64,000 nucleotides of DNA, taken from Rhizophagus clarus. Its lineage: Eukaryota > Glomeromycota > Glomeromycetes > Glomerales > Glomeraceae. The position numbers and the translations under genes are program-made. Each line of letters opens with the position of its first letter. The stretch's first letter is position 1. The notes beneath the pieces are model-generated. The model had not been told where the DNA came from. It made no database searches and worked only from the letters and a program-made list of their open reading frames with translations. The stretch covers positions 620,001 to 684,000 of the forward strand of contig BLAL01000012.1 of assembly GCA_015698045.1 (NCBI GenBank), written 5' to 3'. Positions 1 through 11,734 of the stretch are shown one piece after another.

Positions 1-2778
1 TTTATTTGTTTTTATATTAGATAATGTTTGGCAAACATTTAAAGTTTTCCTTTAATTGCTCAATTAAGCAACTAATTTGACTCAAAGTATGTAATGTATA
101 TCAACAATCATAAAAATCTTTACGCAAATAGAGCGATCAAACTTCTAAAATGTAAAATAAATAAAATAATTTTGTCGTAACAATGAAGAAAATAGAAACT
201 TTTCTTCAAATTCCAAAACAATGTAATATATTATATCTAAAAATATCACAAAAGCGAAAGAAAATAGTTATTCATGCTGCGCCACCATACAAGTCCTTAA
301 TAAGAAGCTAAAAAAAGAGGCAGTGGTTTTTTTTATGACTTTTATCGTTATTGAAGATAATAATTTTACGTCCGTTTTAAAAATTTACAAGTTTTTTTTT
401 TTCGGTTATTTTTATTTTTAGTAACTTACGTAACACCAAATATTTTTTCACGCGGTTTTACCTCTACCCCAGATTAAAAAAAAAAGGAAAAAAAAAAAGA
501 AAAACACAGGAAAATCGGCAAATCCTAAAATACTTTTTCCAGCAAATTACCAAGAGATTAAAGAACAAAGAAATGTAACGTGGCTAAAGTTATACGTAAT
601 TGCCATATTATCCACGTGTAGTGGCTAATTCACATGATAATGGTATGGCATAGTCTCATTTGTTAAATTACTTACTTTATTTGAAAACAAAGCAAAGAAT
701 AAAGGAAGTTACTCTGTTCAACCCAAATTAAGGATCTGATAGTGTGAATGGTATCATATCATCCAAGGCTACGTAATCGTGTAAAATCACAAATCAAACG
801 ACAAGGGAACTTTATGCGTGGAAGGGATAAACATTCTAGATATGACAGTTATAAGGATTTATTTCGGGTTTCCAGTTATGAAAATACCGATTTCTTTGTC
901 ATATAATAATTTAATAAATATCCCGTTTTTATTAATTATTTATACAAATTATTAGGTATAGTAATTATTTATAACTGTTATAACTGATATGGCAAAATCA
1001 AAACTCCGTCTTCACAGCCCTCATGTTTGTGTAAGCAAACAAGTTTGGTTCCAACATTTAACTTTAATGAAAATAAACTTTTAATAATGGAACAAAGGAA
1101 TATGGTTGGATATGATTGGTTGTTTGATCTTCTTTGTCTTTGTTGAATTACTATTTAGCGAAAAAGGAAAGAATTTCATAAGCGAAAAAATTATCTAGTT
1201 TTAAGCCGCGATCATTGCCGATTAAAAAGATTAAAAGAAGTTTTATTTATTCTCAAAAAAAAAAAAAAAAAAAAAAAATCTTAAATATCATTATAAGAAT
1301 CATAGATGCTGTTCTTCATATTTAGATTAAACTTGTAAAATGTTTTTTCCATGTTACAAATAAACCAACATCTTTTAATATAATTAATAATATTTACATT
1401 TAAGTTAAACGTTTGTGTAATAATTTAATCTTTATTCACGGGGGTGTGAAATTTAAGTAATTATAATTAAACAACGTCCCAGCCAGCTAATTATAATACA
1501 TGTAATAAGAATTACCGTAAAATGTTATTCGTAATATATCAGAAAAAAAATTAATAATTTTTTTTTTTTTTTGTTATCTTTTAATTTATTTTATAATAAA
1601 GATCTTTATATTTATTAAAGTTTTGTCCTATTGAAAAAAAAAAACTGAAAAAAAGAAAATTAATTAACGGTTTAATTCTGAAATTATAAATGTTTCACCG
1701 GAAACATCCTTTTCCGGAGATTCATTAATTTTTAATAAAATTCAGGTATTTTTATGTTAGATTCTTCTTTTAACAACAAGGGGATTAACATCATGGTAAC
1801 AAATAAATAAACAATTACGCCGTCGGGAATACTGTCGATGATAAAAATGATATAACATTAATTTTTTTACGCAGAAACAAAATTTTTTTCTTCTAGTTTC
1901 ATTGGTAGAATTATCAGTTTTTCATTAATAGTTCTTCCATTAAGATAAAGAATCTAATGTTTTAAACATGGGTCTTTTTTTTTTGTTGGAACGATGTAAA
2001 TAAACTGTATAAGGTTCAAGGAGTGCATTTAATGTACAGTATCTCGTATCTAATATATATGAAATAATTTCTATGCACATTGCATATCCGTTCTAATTGT
2101 ATGCAATCTGTGCTTTTCACGCTTCAAGAATTTCTACAATATCATTATGTGCATTATATTAAGAACTATCCTATATTAGATGATTTCCGATTCCATTTCG
2201 GTCAATCCCATTTTTCTTCTGATCCATTTTAATTAAACGAAATCCTAAATTTATCATATTTATCTTGAATTTGTTCTTATGACTTGTTAAATAATAACTT
2301 CTCGTGTTTCGTACGTGATTTTTATTCTAAACCGTAACGGGATGTTATATAAAACTCGATTAATCTCTCCTATAAATCTGATAATGTAGCAATGTGACTT
2401 GAAATAAATTATAAGATTTGGAGATATCAAATATGATTCTCTAAATATATTTTTTTAAAGTTTCTATTATAATTTACTTATTTTATAAGTGGTGTTACTG
2501 GGTGACAGGTCATGCTGAATGATCGTCAGAAAAACCGAGACTTTATTATACCCCTTATTAGGAAAACAGGCATTAAATATTTCTTTGTTATAGCATTTAT
2601 GTTTACATTGTAAAATAGAAGCCACTTCTATATAATTTCAGACTTAATTTTTTATGAATTTAAAAATAAAATAAACCTTTATTTTTATTACAAATAATCA
2701 ATTACTAAATAAGGGGTTAATCTATGTGTACGACAATGAATCGTTTCTTTGTCGGACCTTTTTTTTTCTTTTTCTCTT

Positions 2779-2813
<35 letters not shown>

Positions 2814-3177
2814 TTAATAATAATAAATAAATAACATAATAAAAAAAATCCTCTGTATTGTTAAATTATAATCAATTTATTATATATGTATAAAAAAAAA
2901 AAAAAAAAAAAAACCTATAAATATAAAATTGGATCCGCAAGATTCTGGAAAAGAAATTTTCTCTCAATAAAAAAAAAAAATACAATTTTATAGAAAAAAA
3001 CTTTCTTTTTGATAAAGAGAGAGAGTAGACCTTTTTTTTTAAATTTTAACCTTACCTTTTTATAATTATTCTTTTTTTCGTTGATCGAATAATTTATATT
3101 CTATTCGTAATTTTTTTTATTTTTATCGTCAATTAAAAAAAGGTTAAAATTTAAAAAAAAAAGGGAACCAACTAAAA
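1..3177. other. AT-rich non-coding stretch
   Basis: No reading frame of useful length or recognisable domain is visible on either strand. The sequence contains many A and T runs, including long ones near 1256-1278, 2785-2806 and 2893-2913. A pyrimidine/purine-rich region from about 2940 onward immediately precedes the first methyltransferase gene and probably contains its promoter. No clear repeat boundary, RNA gene or mobile element was found. Confidence 0.6.
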
Positions 3178-4346
3178 ATGGGAAAAGCAAATTCTAAATC
3201 GATTCAATATTCGTTTAAACCAAAGAAAAAACAAAGACAACTATCAACAAATTCATTCTCCTCAACTTCTTCGGCCACATTATCTAGTAACTCTTCACAT
3301 TCTTCACATTCTTCACAAGAAAAAGAAATACTTCCAAATGAAGAGGAATTATTTCAATATGTTGATAATAGAAAATTTTGTAAATGGAATGAGTATACAA
3401 ATTATGTTTACCCTGTTGATCATGATGAAACCGATAGAAGTCAAATGCAACACTTTATGTATAAACACGTTTGGGGCGAAAATTTCTCTTCACCTATTGG
3501 ACATCAATTACAATCTGATTCCACAAGAGTTTTAGATGTTGGGTACGTAAATAATTAAATTAATTTTCTCTCGTTAAACCATAATTTTATTTAAATTATA
3601 TCTCTCAATCTAGTTGTGGATCCGGTACCTGGGTATTAGAGATGGCTTCCGAATATCAAAATGCTCAATTTACAGGAGTTGATATCGCCCGACTTTATCC
3701 TTCAGAAATAAAGCCAGAGAACGTTTCATTTGTTCAAGCGAATGTTCTTGTAGGCTTACCTTTTCCAGATAATACGTTTGATTTTATTCACATGCGTTTT
3801 ATGCTCTTTGCATTCACTTTGAAAAACTGGGAAGTTGCAATAAATGAATTGATAAGAGTATGTAAACCTGGTGGATATATTGAATTAATGGAAAAAGATA
3901 TTCTTTGGTTCAATGAAGGTCCATTCTGCAAGGCCGCTCGCACAGTCAGTGAGTATCTATCTTTTTAAAAGAAAAAAACTCTTTCTTCTTTGATAACTCG
4001 AATTAACGGTTCGTTTATATTTTTTTTTTTAGTGGCGGATGAACTAAGAGATAAAAAGGGTATGGAGGTCATTATCACTCCAACTTTACAAAAAATTCTA
4101 TCACAACATACTAGCGTGAATCATGATGAAAAAGTTGTACCTTTAGGTGAATGGGGAGGTAAATTGGGTAAATTATATAGAGAATTATATGGTTGGGGTG
4201 CCAAAAATTTGAAAAAAGTTATGACCGATATTGGTTTTAGCGAAGAAGAATGGAATGAGACTGTCGATATTTGTTTAAAACAATTACAAGAACGTAAAGG
4301 TTATGATAAAATCCATAGATTCTGGATCAAAAAGAGTGAAGATTGA
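3178..4346 (+). CDS. SAM-dependent class I methyltransferase (3 exons, 337 aa)
   Basis: Exons 3178-3542, 3614-3948 and 4033-4346 join in frame through GT-AG introns (donors GTACGT and GTGAGT) and give 338 codons including the stop. A Ser-rich, basic N-terminus (residues about 1-45) precedes a methyltransferase fold. Motif I is VLDVGCGSGTW, split by intron 1 at the second Gly. It is followed by the acidic GVDI motif, a LPFPDNTFDFIHMRF segment and the RVCKPGGYIELME strand. This is the Methyltransf_11/25 type seen in LaeA-like fungal enzymes, which transfer methyl groups from S-adenosylmethionine; the substrate cannot be read from sequence. The C-terminal part carries the family signatures GEWGG and GYDKIHRFW. 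It is convergent with a paralogue about 0.84 kb downstream. The start is the only ATG opening this frame, with A-rich context. All catalytic-fold residues look intact. Confidence 0.88.
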
Positions 4347-4409
4347 AAAAAATATTTTTTTTTTTAATAACGAACTTTTTTTTTTTATTTTTTATTTTAT
4401 TAATCCAAG

Positions 4410-4445
<36 letters not shown>

Positions 4446-5187
4446 CGTTTTCATTCGTTAAAGAATTTAAAAAGAAAGAAACAACACGAATAATATATTT
4501 GTAAATTATTATATATATATTTTTTTTTATTCATAGATTTTTATATAAGTATATAGTATATATTTCCTACACAATTTTTCACTTATTTTTATAATAGCAT
4601 ATTTTTTTTGTCACATTTATATAAATATTGTAAATAACCGAATTTCATATCATAGAAAACAAAACGATGATACACGACAAAATCCTTTTTATACTTTCCC
4701 TCAAAATTATTTCTTCTTGCTCACTTTTTACTCTCTCTTTTTTGTTCTTGTCCGTTAAAAATTACTGTAATTCTTCTCTCTCTTTATGTATCATTCATTT
4801 ATTTGAAATTACTAGTAGACAGATAATTAATAATAATTAATGTAAAATAAAATTGTATTTTTTTTGTCCATTTGCCACCACAAAGAAAAAAAAAGTTCTT
4901 TATATGTACTGAAAATCTGGGGTTTTATTTATATTTGCATAATAACGCTTATGCAAGGGTTAACGTTGATTTAACATAAATATTTATATTTAAACGAGGG
5001 GTATCAGGGATCTAAGATTTCGATATATTACTAATCTATATCCAAAAAGAACTCCTATATTACATTATTGTTCTTTATCTATTGTTTTAAAAAAAAAAAA
5101 AGAAATATTGTATTAAATTAAATTACATTAAATTAAATAAATTAAATTAAGTTAAATTAAATAATTGTAATAAATAATATTAATAAA
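4347..5187. other. Shared 3' intergenic region with A-run and AATTA-type microsatellite
   Basis: The spacer between two convergent methyltransferase genes contains a long A-run (about 4408-4441). At about 5105-5166 there is a degenerate (TTAAA)n-type microsatellite. No gene is visible; it presumably holds both transcription ends. Confidence 0.6.
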
Positions 5188-6405
5188 CTAAATGGGTGAT
5201 AATTTCCTCAAAATCTTAAATTTTTTAAAGAATTTTTTTATCTTGAAAGAAATTTTCTCCGTCTCTACCACATGTATCTTTTTTACTTGGGCGTAAAATC
5301 TACCGCTCACATAAAAAGTCAAACCCTCATTACACTCTTGTACAAAATCTTCTATAAGTTCATCATACGTTGCTACTCCATTTTCAAATAAATGTTTTGA
5401 TTCAAACAAACTTTTTGCTCCCCATTTAAGACTTTCCAAGTGTAATTCTCCCTTTTTATCACCCTTACCCAATTTTATAAATTTTTTCCTATTAACTATA
5501 TTTGATAACTCTGTGTTTGCGTTTAAAAAGTCAAGTATATATGGTGTGATTACAGTCTCGACTCCTTTTCTTTTTAATTCATCTGTAACTATTAATGATT
5601 AAAAGATTAAAATCGGAAATCAATATTCATTTATTCGAGATCACCAATAATATACTGCACTAAAAAACTTTTTATTACTTACTAATCTTCATCAATAGAC
5701 CTGTTCTTGGTCTCATATTGTGGAGGACTAAATCATCTATTACAATTAATGGAAAAAAGATGAGTATTAAAAAATAAATTTGTTATCGTACAAAAAATAT
5801 TTGCGAGAGTTTTTGAACAAAAATATTACGAGAAAATAACAATACCTTCCATGATTTCTATCCAACCATCTGGTTTACATACTCTAACCATCTCATTAAT
5901 AACGCTTTCCCATTCTTTTAAGGAAAGTGCGAACATCATAAACCTCATGATGACATATTCAAATTTATTGTCCTCAAACGGAAGTCCATTAAGAATATTA
6001 TGAAGTTCAAATGAAACGTTTTGAGGTTTTATGGTCGATGGATAGAGAGGGAACACATCAATACCCTTAAAATTGGAGTTTTGATATTTTGTTCCTAATT
6101 CCAAAATCCAAGTTCCTGGTCCACATCTTTTGTAATATTGACAAATAGTAGAAAAAGTTAGTTAAAATTATTTATCTATCAACGTATTCGACAATAATAA
6201 GTTAGAAATCTTACCCTACATCTAAAACATTAACGCCTCCTGTTAATAAATCTATAACGGGTGCCGAAAAATCATCGGACCATATCTCTCGGTATACGTA
6301 GTGTTGATTATGAGTTCTATCGATCTCCTCATCGTTGTATGTGAGTAAATAATGTATTAAACTTTGCCGTTTTTGTTGATTTCTGGTTGTTCTTGTGAAT
6401 CCCAT
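5188..6405 (-). CDS. SAM-dependent class I methyltransferase (4 exons, 308 aa)
   Basis: On the minus strand, exons 6405-6215, 6126-5846, 5736-5683 and 5588-5188 connect in frame (phases 2, 1, 1) and give 309 codons with the stop. Motif I reads VLDVGCGPGTW, again interrupted by intron 1, with a GIDV acidic motif, a LPFEDNKFEYVIMRF segment and RVCKPDGWIEIME. It is a diverged paralogue of the gene ending at 4346: the same domain order and the same first intron position, but with an extra intron that isolates a 54-nt exon where the upstream gene has continuous sequence. The C-terminal region keeps the WGAKSL segment but lacks the paralogue's GEWGG and its DKIHRFW-type ending, and finishes in a Lys-rich tail. 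Enzyme class is well supported; substrate unknown. Convergent with its neighbour. Confidence 0.85.
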
Positions 6406-7924
6406 TAATTAAACTGGTTTACTTTAATAATTTAAAAAAAAAAAAAATTATTTACAATGATTAAAAAATTGTTTTTTTTGTTTTTGTCCGAAAAAATGAT
6501 TTAAATTTTTTTTTTTTTTTTTTTTTTTTTACCGAAACAAGGCGTTATATATATAAATATGCAGGAACAAAACCTTATTACATACCCCATATTTCATTGT
6601 TTGTTACAATTTATTGTCTCACTCTATTTGGGAAGTCTGGGAAAAAGCAGGACGTTATCTTGGTATAGATTTTTAATTAATAATAGTAAATTCATTATTA
6701 TTTCTAAAAGAAAGAACGAACAATATAATTTGGTTATCCTTTGGGAGAGTTTATTGAAAGCATTTATGGGGAGGAAATTTTAGGAAACTTGCCAAAGATC
6801 AAATAACCTTGTTTTGATCGTCTCAGGTGACCCTTTTTGTGTAAAATAGATTATTTGGTTTATTTTTAGAGGAGGAAGAAAAAAAAAAAAAAAAAAACTT
6901 TCGATTGCTCAATTTTTTTTTGTTTTGTCAATCTCTTAGTTTCGACAACAAAAGGACTTGGTATGATGTATTATTACATTCACAATCAATATTGAAATTT
7001 TTTTTCAAGGGGGATGAACATATTCTTCAGATAATGATATAATATATATTTGTTCAGCTGTACATGTGGTGTCACATTAATTTTCATTGTAAGTTTTTGT
7101 TACACACTTTTTTTTTTTTGGTAACGGTAATGTTTCCCTATTTTCTTTCTTAAAAAAAATATTTATTCACATTACCTTATTTCTTTCATGTTATCCTTTT
7201 TGAGAAAAGTATATATATATATTTTTTTTTAAAAAAAAAATAAAAAAAAAAAATAATGATTTATTATGACTATTTGAACAATTTTTCCATATTATTTGTG
7301 GTTTATAATCAATTAGTATTTTTTTTTTTTTTTGTAAGGGGAAAAAAGTTAAGTATTTTGAAACATTTTTTTTTTTTTATTTTTAATAAAAAAAAGTTGC
7401 AATTTCTTTTGCCGCGATAAATAGTTACTGCAGCAAAAAATTATTAATTCATTTTTACGTTATGAATAATAGTTACGTTAACGATAAATGATCACGTTTC
7501 AGAAAAAGTAATACAGTATTTTAGTTAGCATGATTATATAATTGTTTGACGTTTTCTTTTCGAAAATAAATTAAATTCATCTACGAATAAATCCTTATAG
7601 TTAAGAAAAAAATTATTAATTTATTCAAATATTTTAAATATTTTACTAGTAAATTACTATGTAATATTATTGTCTTATTGTTCACCTGCTCTCAGGTACA
7701 ACATTTCACAACGATGAGAATGATGCAATTGTAAAAAAATTCTGCGCGGTAATACATTAACTTCACTTTATGATAAATTATTCGGTACGTCATTTAGTTA
7801 CATCTTTATTGGAATTTTTAATTTTTGTACGACTAACCAATAATATCCCCTTGTAAAAATAAAAAAGTTGATCCGCTAAACTTTATATTCTATAGTTTTT
7901 CTAATTAAATGTTTCAGATTATGT
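6406..7924. other. AT-rich intergenic region without supported genes
   Basis: It holds many homopolymers (for example T-runs near 6508-6530 and 7321-7333). A 74-codon frame at 6559-6783 follows a TATATATA stretch, but its composition is not convincingly coding. The side adjoining the minus-strand methyltransferase probably contains that gene's promoter. Confidence 0.5.
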
Positions 7925-8364
7925 TGTTGGCGTAGTAATCACGTGACATCGTGGCAAAGTATATAGAGCCGCCTAAGCCAAAGCCATCATAGCCTGTTAT
8001 TTTTGATATTTCCGATTTATTTGATATATCAGTTTTATTTGATTATTTGATTTAATTGATTTATTTTATTTATTTGATTTATTAGTTTTATTTAATACAT
8101 TAGATTTATTTGTTATATTTTTAAATATATTTTATTTTGTATAAATATCCTGAAATTTCTTTGTAGTTGAAAGAACATCAGAGAGTGTAATAACAAAGTT
8201 GTAATAACAAGTTCATATAATTAATAAATAAACTTTTTTACCTTATAAACGAACTGTCCCTTTGTGAATAGTGTGTCTTGTTGATTGGACTTGAGACATA
8301 TCTATTGTATCCCTGTCTCCAAGTCATAGTTACCTGATCGACGAACTGACCAGAGTAACAATGT
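7921..8364. mobile_element. Solo LTR with 4-bp target duplication
   Basis: The segment 7925-8360 (436 bp) begins TGTTGG and ends GTAACA, the inverted TG...CA ends expected of a retrotransposon LTR. It is flanked by direct copies of ATGT (7921-7924 and 8361-8364). Inside are a TATA-like GTATATAGAG near 7959 and an AATAAA-type signal near 8226, as expected for LTR promoter and polyadenylation functions. A low-complexity TTTATTTGAT-like run fills about 8016-8115. No primer-binding site or gag-pol frame follows, so this is best read as a solo LTR left by recombination. The 4-bp duplication is short for Ty3/Ty1 types (usually 5), so the exact edge is uncertain. Confidence 0.6.
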
Positions 8365-8610
8365 CAATAAAATTTATTTTTATCGTGGTTTAACAATATC
8401 AAAGTTAAACCGATGATATAAATTTGATGTATAAGTAATTTTAAATTTCGACAAATAAAAAAAAGTTATAATGCACCCATGATTGGGAGCTTGGAACGTC
8501 AAGTTAGATAACGTTAACGACCGCTCTTGGGAATGGCTCGAAAGTGTTGGACAAACTATTCTACCTATCATCTTTCTACTATTCTATGTAAGATACAACT
8601 CTACATGCAT

Positions 8611-8758
8611 ATTTAATTTTAGTTTTCACAATAAATCAATGATAATATATTTAATTTTAGTTTTCATAATAAATCAATGATAATATTTAATTTTGGTCTT
8701 CATGATAAATCAATGATAATATTTAAATTTGGTTTTCATGATAAATTAATGATAATAT
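8611..8758. repeat. Short tandem repeat, about 36-bp unit x 4
   Basis: Four imperfect copies of a unit resembling TTTAATTTTAGTTTTCATAA followed by ATCAATGATAATA lie head to tail. The last two copies carry a few substitutions (TTTTGGTCTTC, TTTGGTTTTC). They sit just after a short open segment at about 8483-8587 that ends in a GTAAGA donor-like site. No function is evident. Confidence 0.75.
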
Positions 8759-9035
8759 AATAACAAATAATGTACTTAATCCACGTTAAAACTATACGAA
8801 TAATAAAACTTTTGTTGCAGAAAAGTGAATATTTATATAAAGAACGATCATACTACACCACTCAATATTTAAATATAAAAAAGAGATATTAATATTAAAG
8901 TTCATCTGTCACATCGTATACATTATGTAAAATATAGATTTTGCATAAAAAATATTCACGTCAAGTAGTTATATAACCAATAGCATTATAGAATTTACGT
9001 TTAATATTTTTTTTTTTTTTTAATGTTATAAAACT

Positions 9036-9560
9036 TTAAAGTATTGTATCACATTGTTTACTATCTCTTGTTTCTCTGCATAAGTAAAAATTTACTGGTT
9101 TTTTCATGCAACAGTTTGTCATTATATTTATGATGTCTTCGCATGCGACGAGTTTTCCTTTCACTTGTCGATCAAAGTTCGTATCAAATCGTTCCATCTG
9201 TGATGGTTTATAGTATCTCAGAGTGCGTTTGTACAGTTCATCATGGGCTTCAATTGAATCTTTTGAGGATGTTACTTGTGTGTTCATTAGTTCTTGTATC
9301 ATTGATTTCATCATTAACTGGAACCGCTTTCAATCTCAGTTTCACGTTACTTCAAGGACTCTGTCTGGATGCACAATTTTATACGGAATTTTCTTACAAT
9401 CTTCTGATTAGAGTATAAATTCCATACAAGAGAAACTCTTATATTTAAAAGATCGTTTATGCAGTTTATATATATCATCGCATCAAATCGTTGGCATCCA
9501 CAACGTGCAGAGTATTTTTAGCAAACCAAGATTCGAAGTGAAATGCATTGCAGTGGTTAC
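9036..9560 (-). pseudogene. Remnant of an unidentified protein gene
   Basis: A 92-codon minus-strand frame (9314-9036) encodes a polar, probably helical peptide (ELMNTQVTSSKDSIEAHDEL near its start). Upstream on the same strand, around 9560-9470, another frame contains CNHCNAFHFESWF. This Cys-x-x-Cys motif followed by an aromatic-rich stretch recalls the N-terminal zinc motif of Helitron/PIF1 helicase-type proteins, but the match is short. The frames are not contiguous and are separated by stops, so I read the region as a decayed gene or transposon. The Helitron link is weak inference. Confidence 0.3.
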
Positions 9561-9699
9561 AAACGTTGTATTTTCATAAATAGTGCATACTGTGACTTGT
9601 TGTGACTTGTTGGACCTAATTTGTCTTTCTGATTCAGAGGAATTGTTGCTTGTGTTAGGATGACAATAAAAGCATCTTATCTCAGGATTGTTTGAATCC

Positions 9700-11081
9700 T
9701 CTAGAAAATTCTAGTTTAGAAAAAAATACTATAAATAGGACAAATTTTTAAACTTTCTAGATTAATAGAATCGTATGCCTTTTTTCATATCCTGAGTGGC
9801 TATCTGTATCTGTTGTGTTCTCTGTAACGGCATCATTTAGGAATTTTGTTTGTTTTTATTTAATCTATATTTGTACTGTTTTTTATCAATACATCTTTTA
9901 TAGGTAATGCGGAGAAAAGTTGGCACAATATCAATATAGTTTTCTTATGAAAGAATTTAGTCACAATCATATCTATGAGATCAAGTAAATTTCATCATTA
10001 TATATTTTGTCTTCGCTACTTTTTGAACGTTTTATTTCTCCTACAGAAACTTGTTCATATCCTTATTTTTTTGTCCACAAAAGTTGAATTCTTCTAAATT
10101 CATCTATTATAATTTTTTTTTTTGTTGTTAATATATTTACAATTTATGCAGTGTATATAGGATTTGTTCATTGAACCTTTTTAAAGGAATCTAACATATC
10201 ATCCATACAAGATAAGGGTACATCAGGAAAATTTTTTGGGAATAAATATATAATAGTTATTGTGTCAGTCAGACAAGAATAATTAAATTTTGAAAATCTA
10301 TTAAAATATATATGCAATTGCCAATATATCTAATATTTAGCCATTAATATTTAGCCATTATCAAAAATATCAATTATTTAACCGCCAACAAAAAATATCG
10401 GTCCATCAAAATCAGCATGATCCTAATAGACTGACCAATAACATGAAATATTTCGATGATTAACAAATTCGATAATTATCACAAATAAATACTAATAATT
10501 AATGATATTGATAATATTGATACATTAATTTTGATAAAATAATGATGTGGATAATTATCGAATAAAATCAGCATATTAACTTTTGATAAATATCAATAAT
10601 GGTAATTAACAAAATTAATTGTCATATTTATTAACTATTTATTAACGATAGTAATAAATTATCAAAAACAAAAATCAACATGTTAATTTTGATAATTATT
10701 GATATTGATAATTATCGAAATTTATCGATATATACTAATTTATTAATTCAATCAGCAAACATTCAGCTGATTTGTACGCTCGAAAAAATGGTCGAATAGT
10801 GTATTATCTAATTGAGCATCACATCGCGCATCGGTATTAACTAAAGTAGTACGGTACGGTAATACAAATTTGGACGGACGTGCAAAAAATTAAAAAATTG
10901 AACAGTACGTACGATTACAAATACTAAGAATTTTCGTACTAGTACGTCCGAATATTTTAAAACTTTTCGTACATTATTTTTTTTATGAATTATTCTTTTT
11001 TATACGTTATTTTATTATTTTACTTTATAATTATAAGCTACAAAGAATATAAAAATTACAAAGTTAAACCCATGCTTATTT
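9700..11081. other. AT-rich spacer with degenerate GATAATTATC-like motifs
   Basis: No intact gene is seen. From about 10440 to 10735 the sequence is dense in short palindromic words related to GATAATTATC and ATTATCGATAAT, without a fixed period. From about 10845 to 10980 there are several TACG-rich words (GTACGGTACGG, CGTACTAGTACGTCCG), whose symmetry hints at a decayed inverted-repeat element, but I could not define ends. Confidence 0.35.
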
Positions 11082-11299
11082 TTAGCTCCGATTTTGTAAT
11101 TCAATTGTTTCTGCTTCTGCCACTTCTTTTCTAAGCTTTACTTGACGTTCTAATAATGCTAATTTTCTTTCTTCAAGTTCAATATTTAGCATAACTTCGT
11201 TTTCTTTATTAATTGAGTTTATATATATTCTTCCCAGATTTTCAACCCGAATCTCATTATTTATGTCTTCTAAACTAGTAGTGTTAGATCCGATTTCTG
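11082..11299 (-). pseudogene. Terminal exon fragment with Glu/Lys-rich coiled coil
   Basis: A minus-strand frame runs 72 codons from a good acceptor (TTTTAG, exon start 11299) to a TAA at 11082. The peptide contains LNIELEERKLALLERQVKLR followed by KEVAEAETIELQ, a heptad-patterned charged helix. Tails of this kind recur at the C-termini of many uncharacterised proteins in glomeromycotan fungi (from general knowledge, not searched). No upstream exon joining in the correct phase was found: a possible exon near 11446-11402 (Lys-rich, with a GTAAGA donor) has an incompatible phase. It is therefore either the last exon of a gene I could not assemble or a fragment left by rearrangement. Confidence 0.4.
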
Positions 11300-11734
11300 C
11301 TAAAACGTTTAGTACGAAGTAAAGTACATATAATGATTTGTCGACTATTAAAAAAGATCATGCTTTTTTAAACTTGATGAAATTTTTCTCTTCCTTCTTA
11401 CTTTCTTTTCCTCCTTCCTTCCGTCACCTTTCCCTGATTGTTTCATTGATTGAACCTTTCCGATGTTTGTTATAAATAAAAATTACAAGTTATTATAACA
11501 AAACCCAAATTTTGTTTTTGTTAAATGGTTATCGGTTCACTCGTTCTTCCCTATCATGTGTTTTTAACTTTTCAACGAAATGTTAGACGAATTGCTTCAA
11601 ATATCTTTGACACGATTTTCGGTAATACACTAGTTAAAATTAGGCATTCTGGAAATGTAAAATTTAAGTTTAAATCAGTAATCTAAGTTCAACTGTTAAG
11701 TTTTTTTAAGCTTAAAACTTTTTTCTATCCCATC

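Noticed and set aside
6559-6783. A 74-codon plus frame after a TATATATA motif
   Set aside because: It lies in the upstream region of a minus-strand methyltransferase; composition is not coding-like and no domain is visible.
9143-9418. Plus-strand frames of 62 and 91 codons
   Set aside because: They are shadows of the more protein-like minus frame at 9314-9036.
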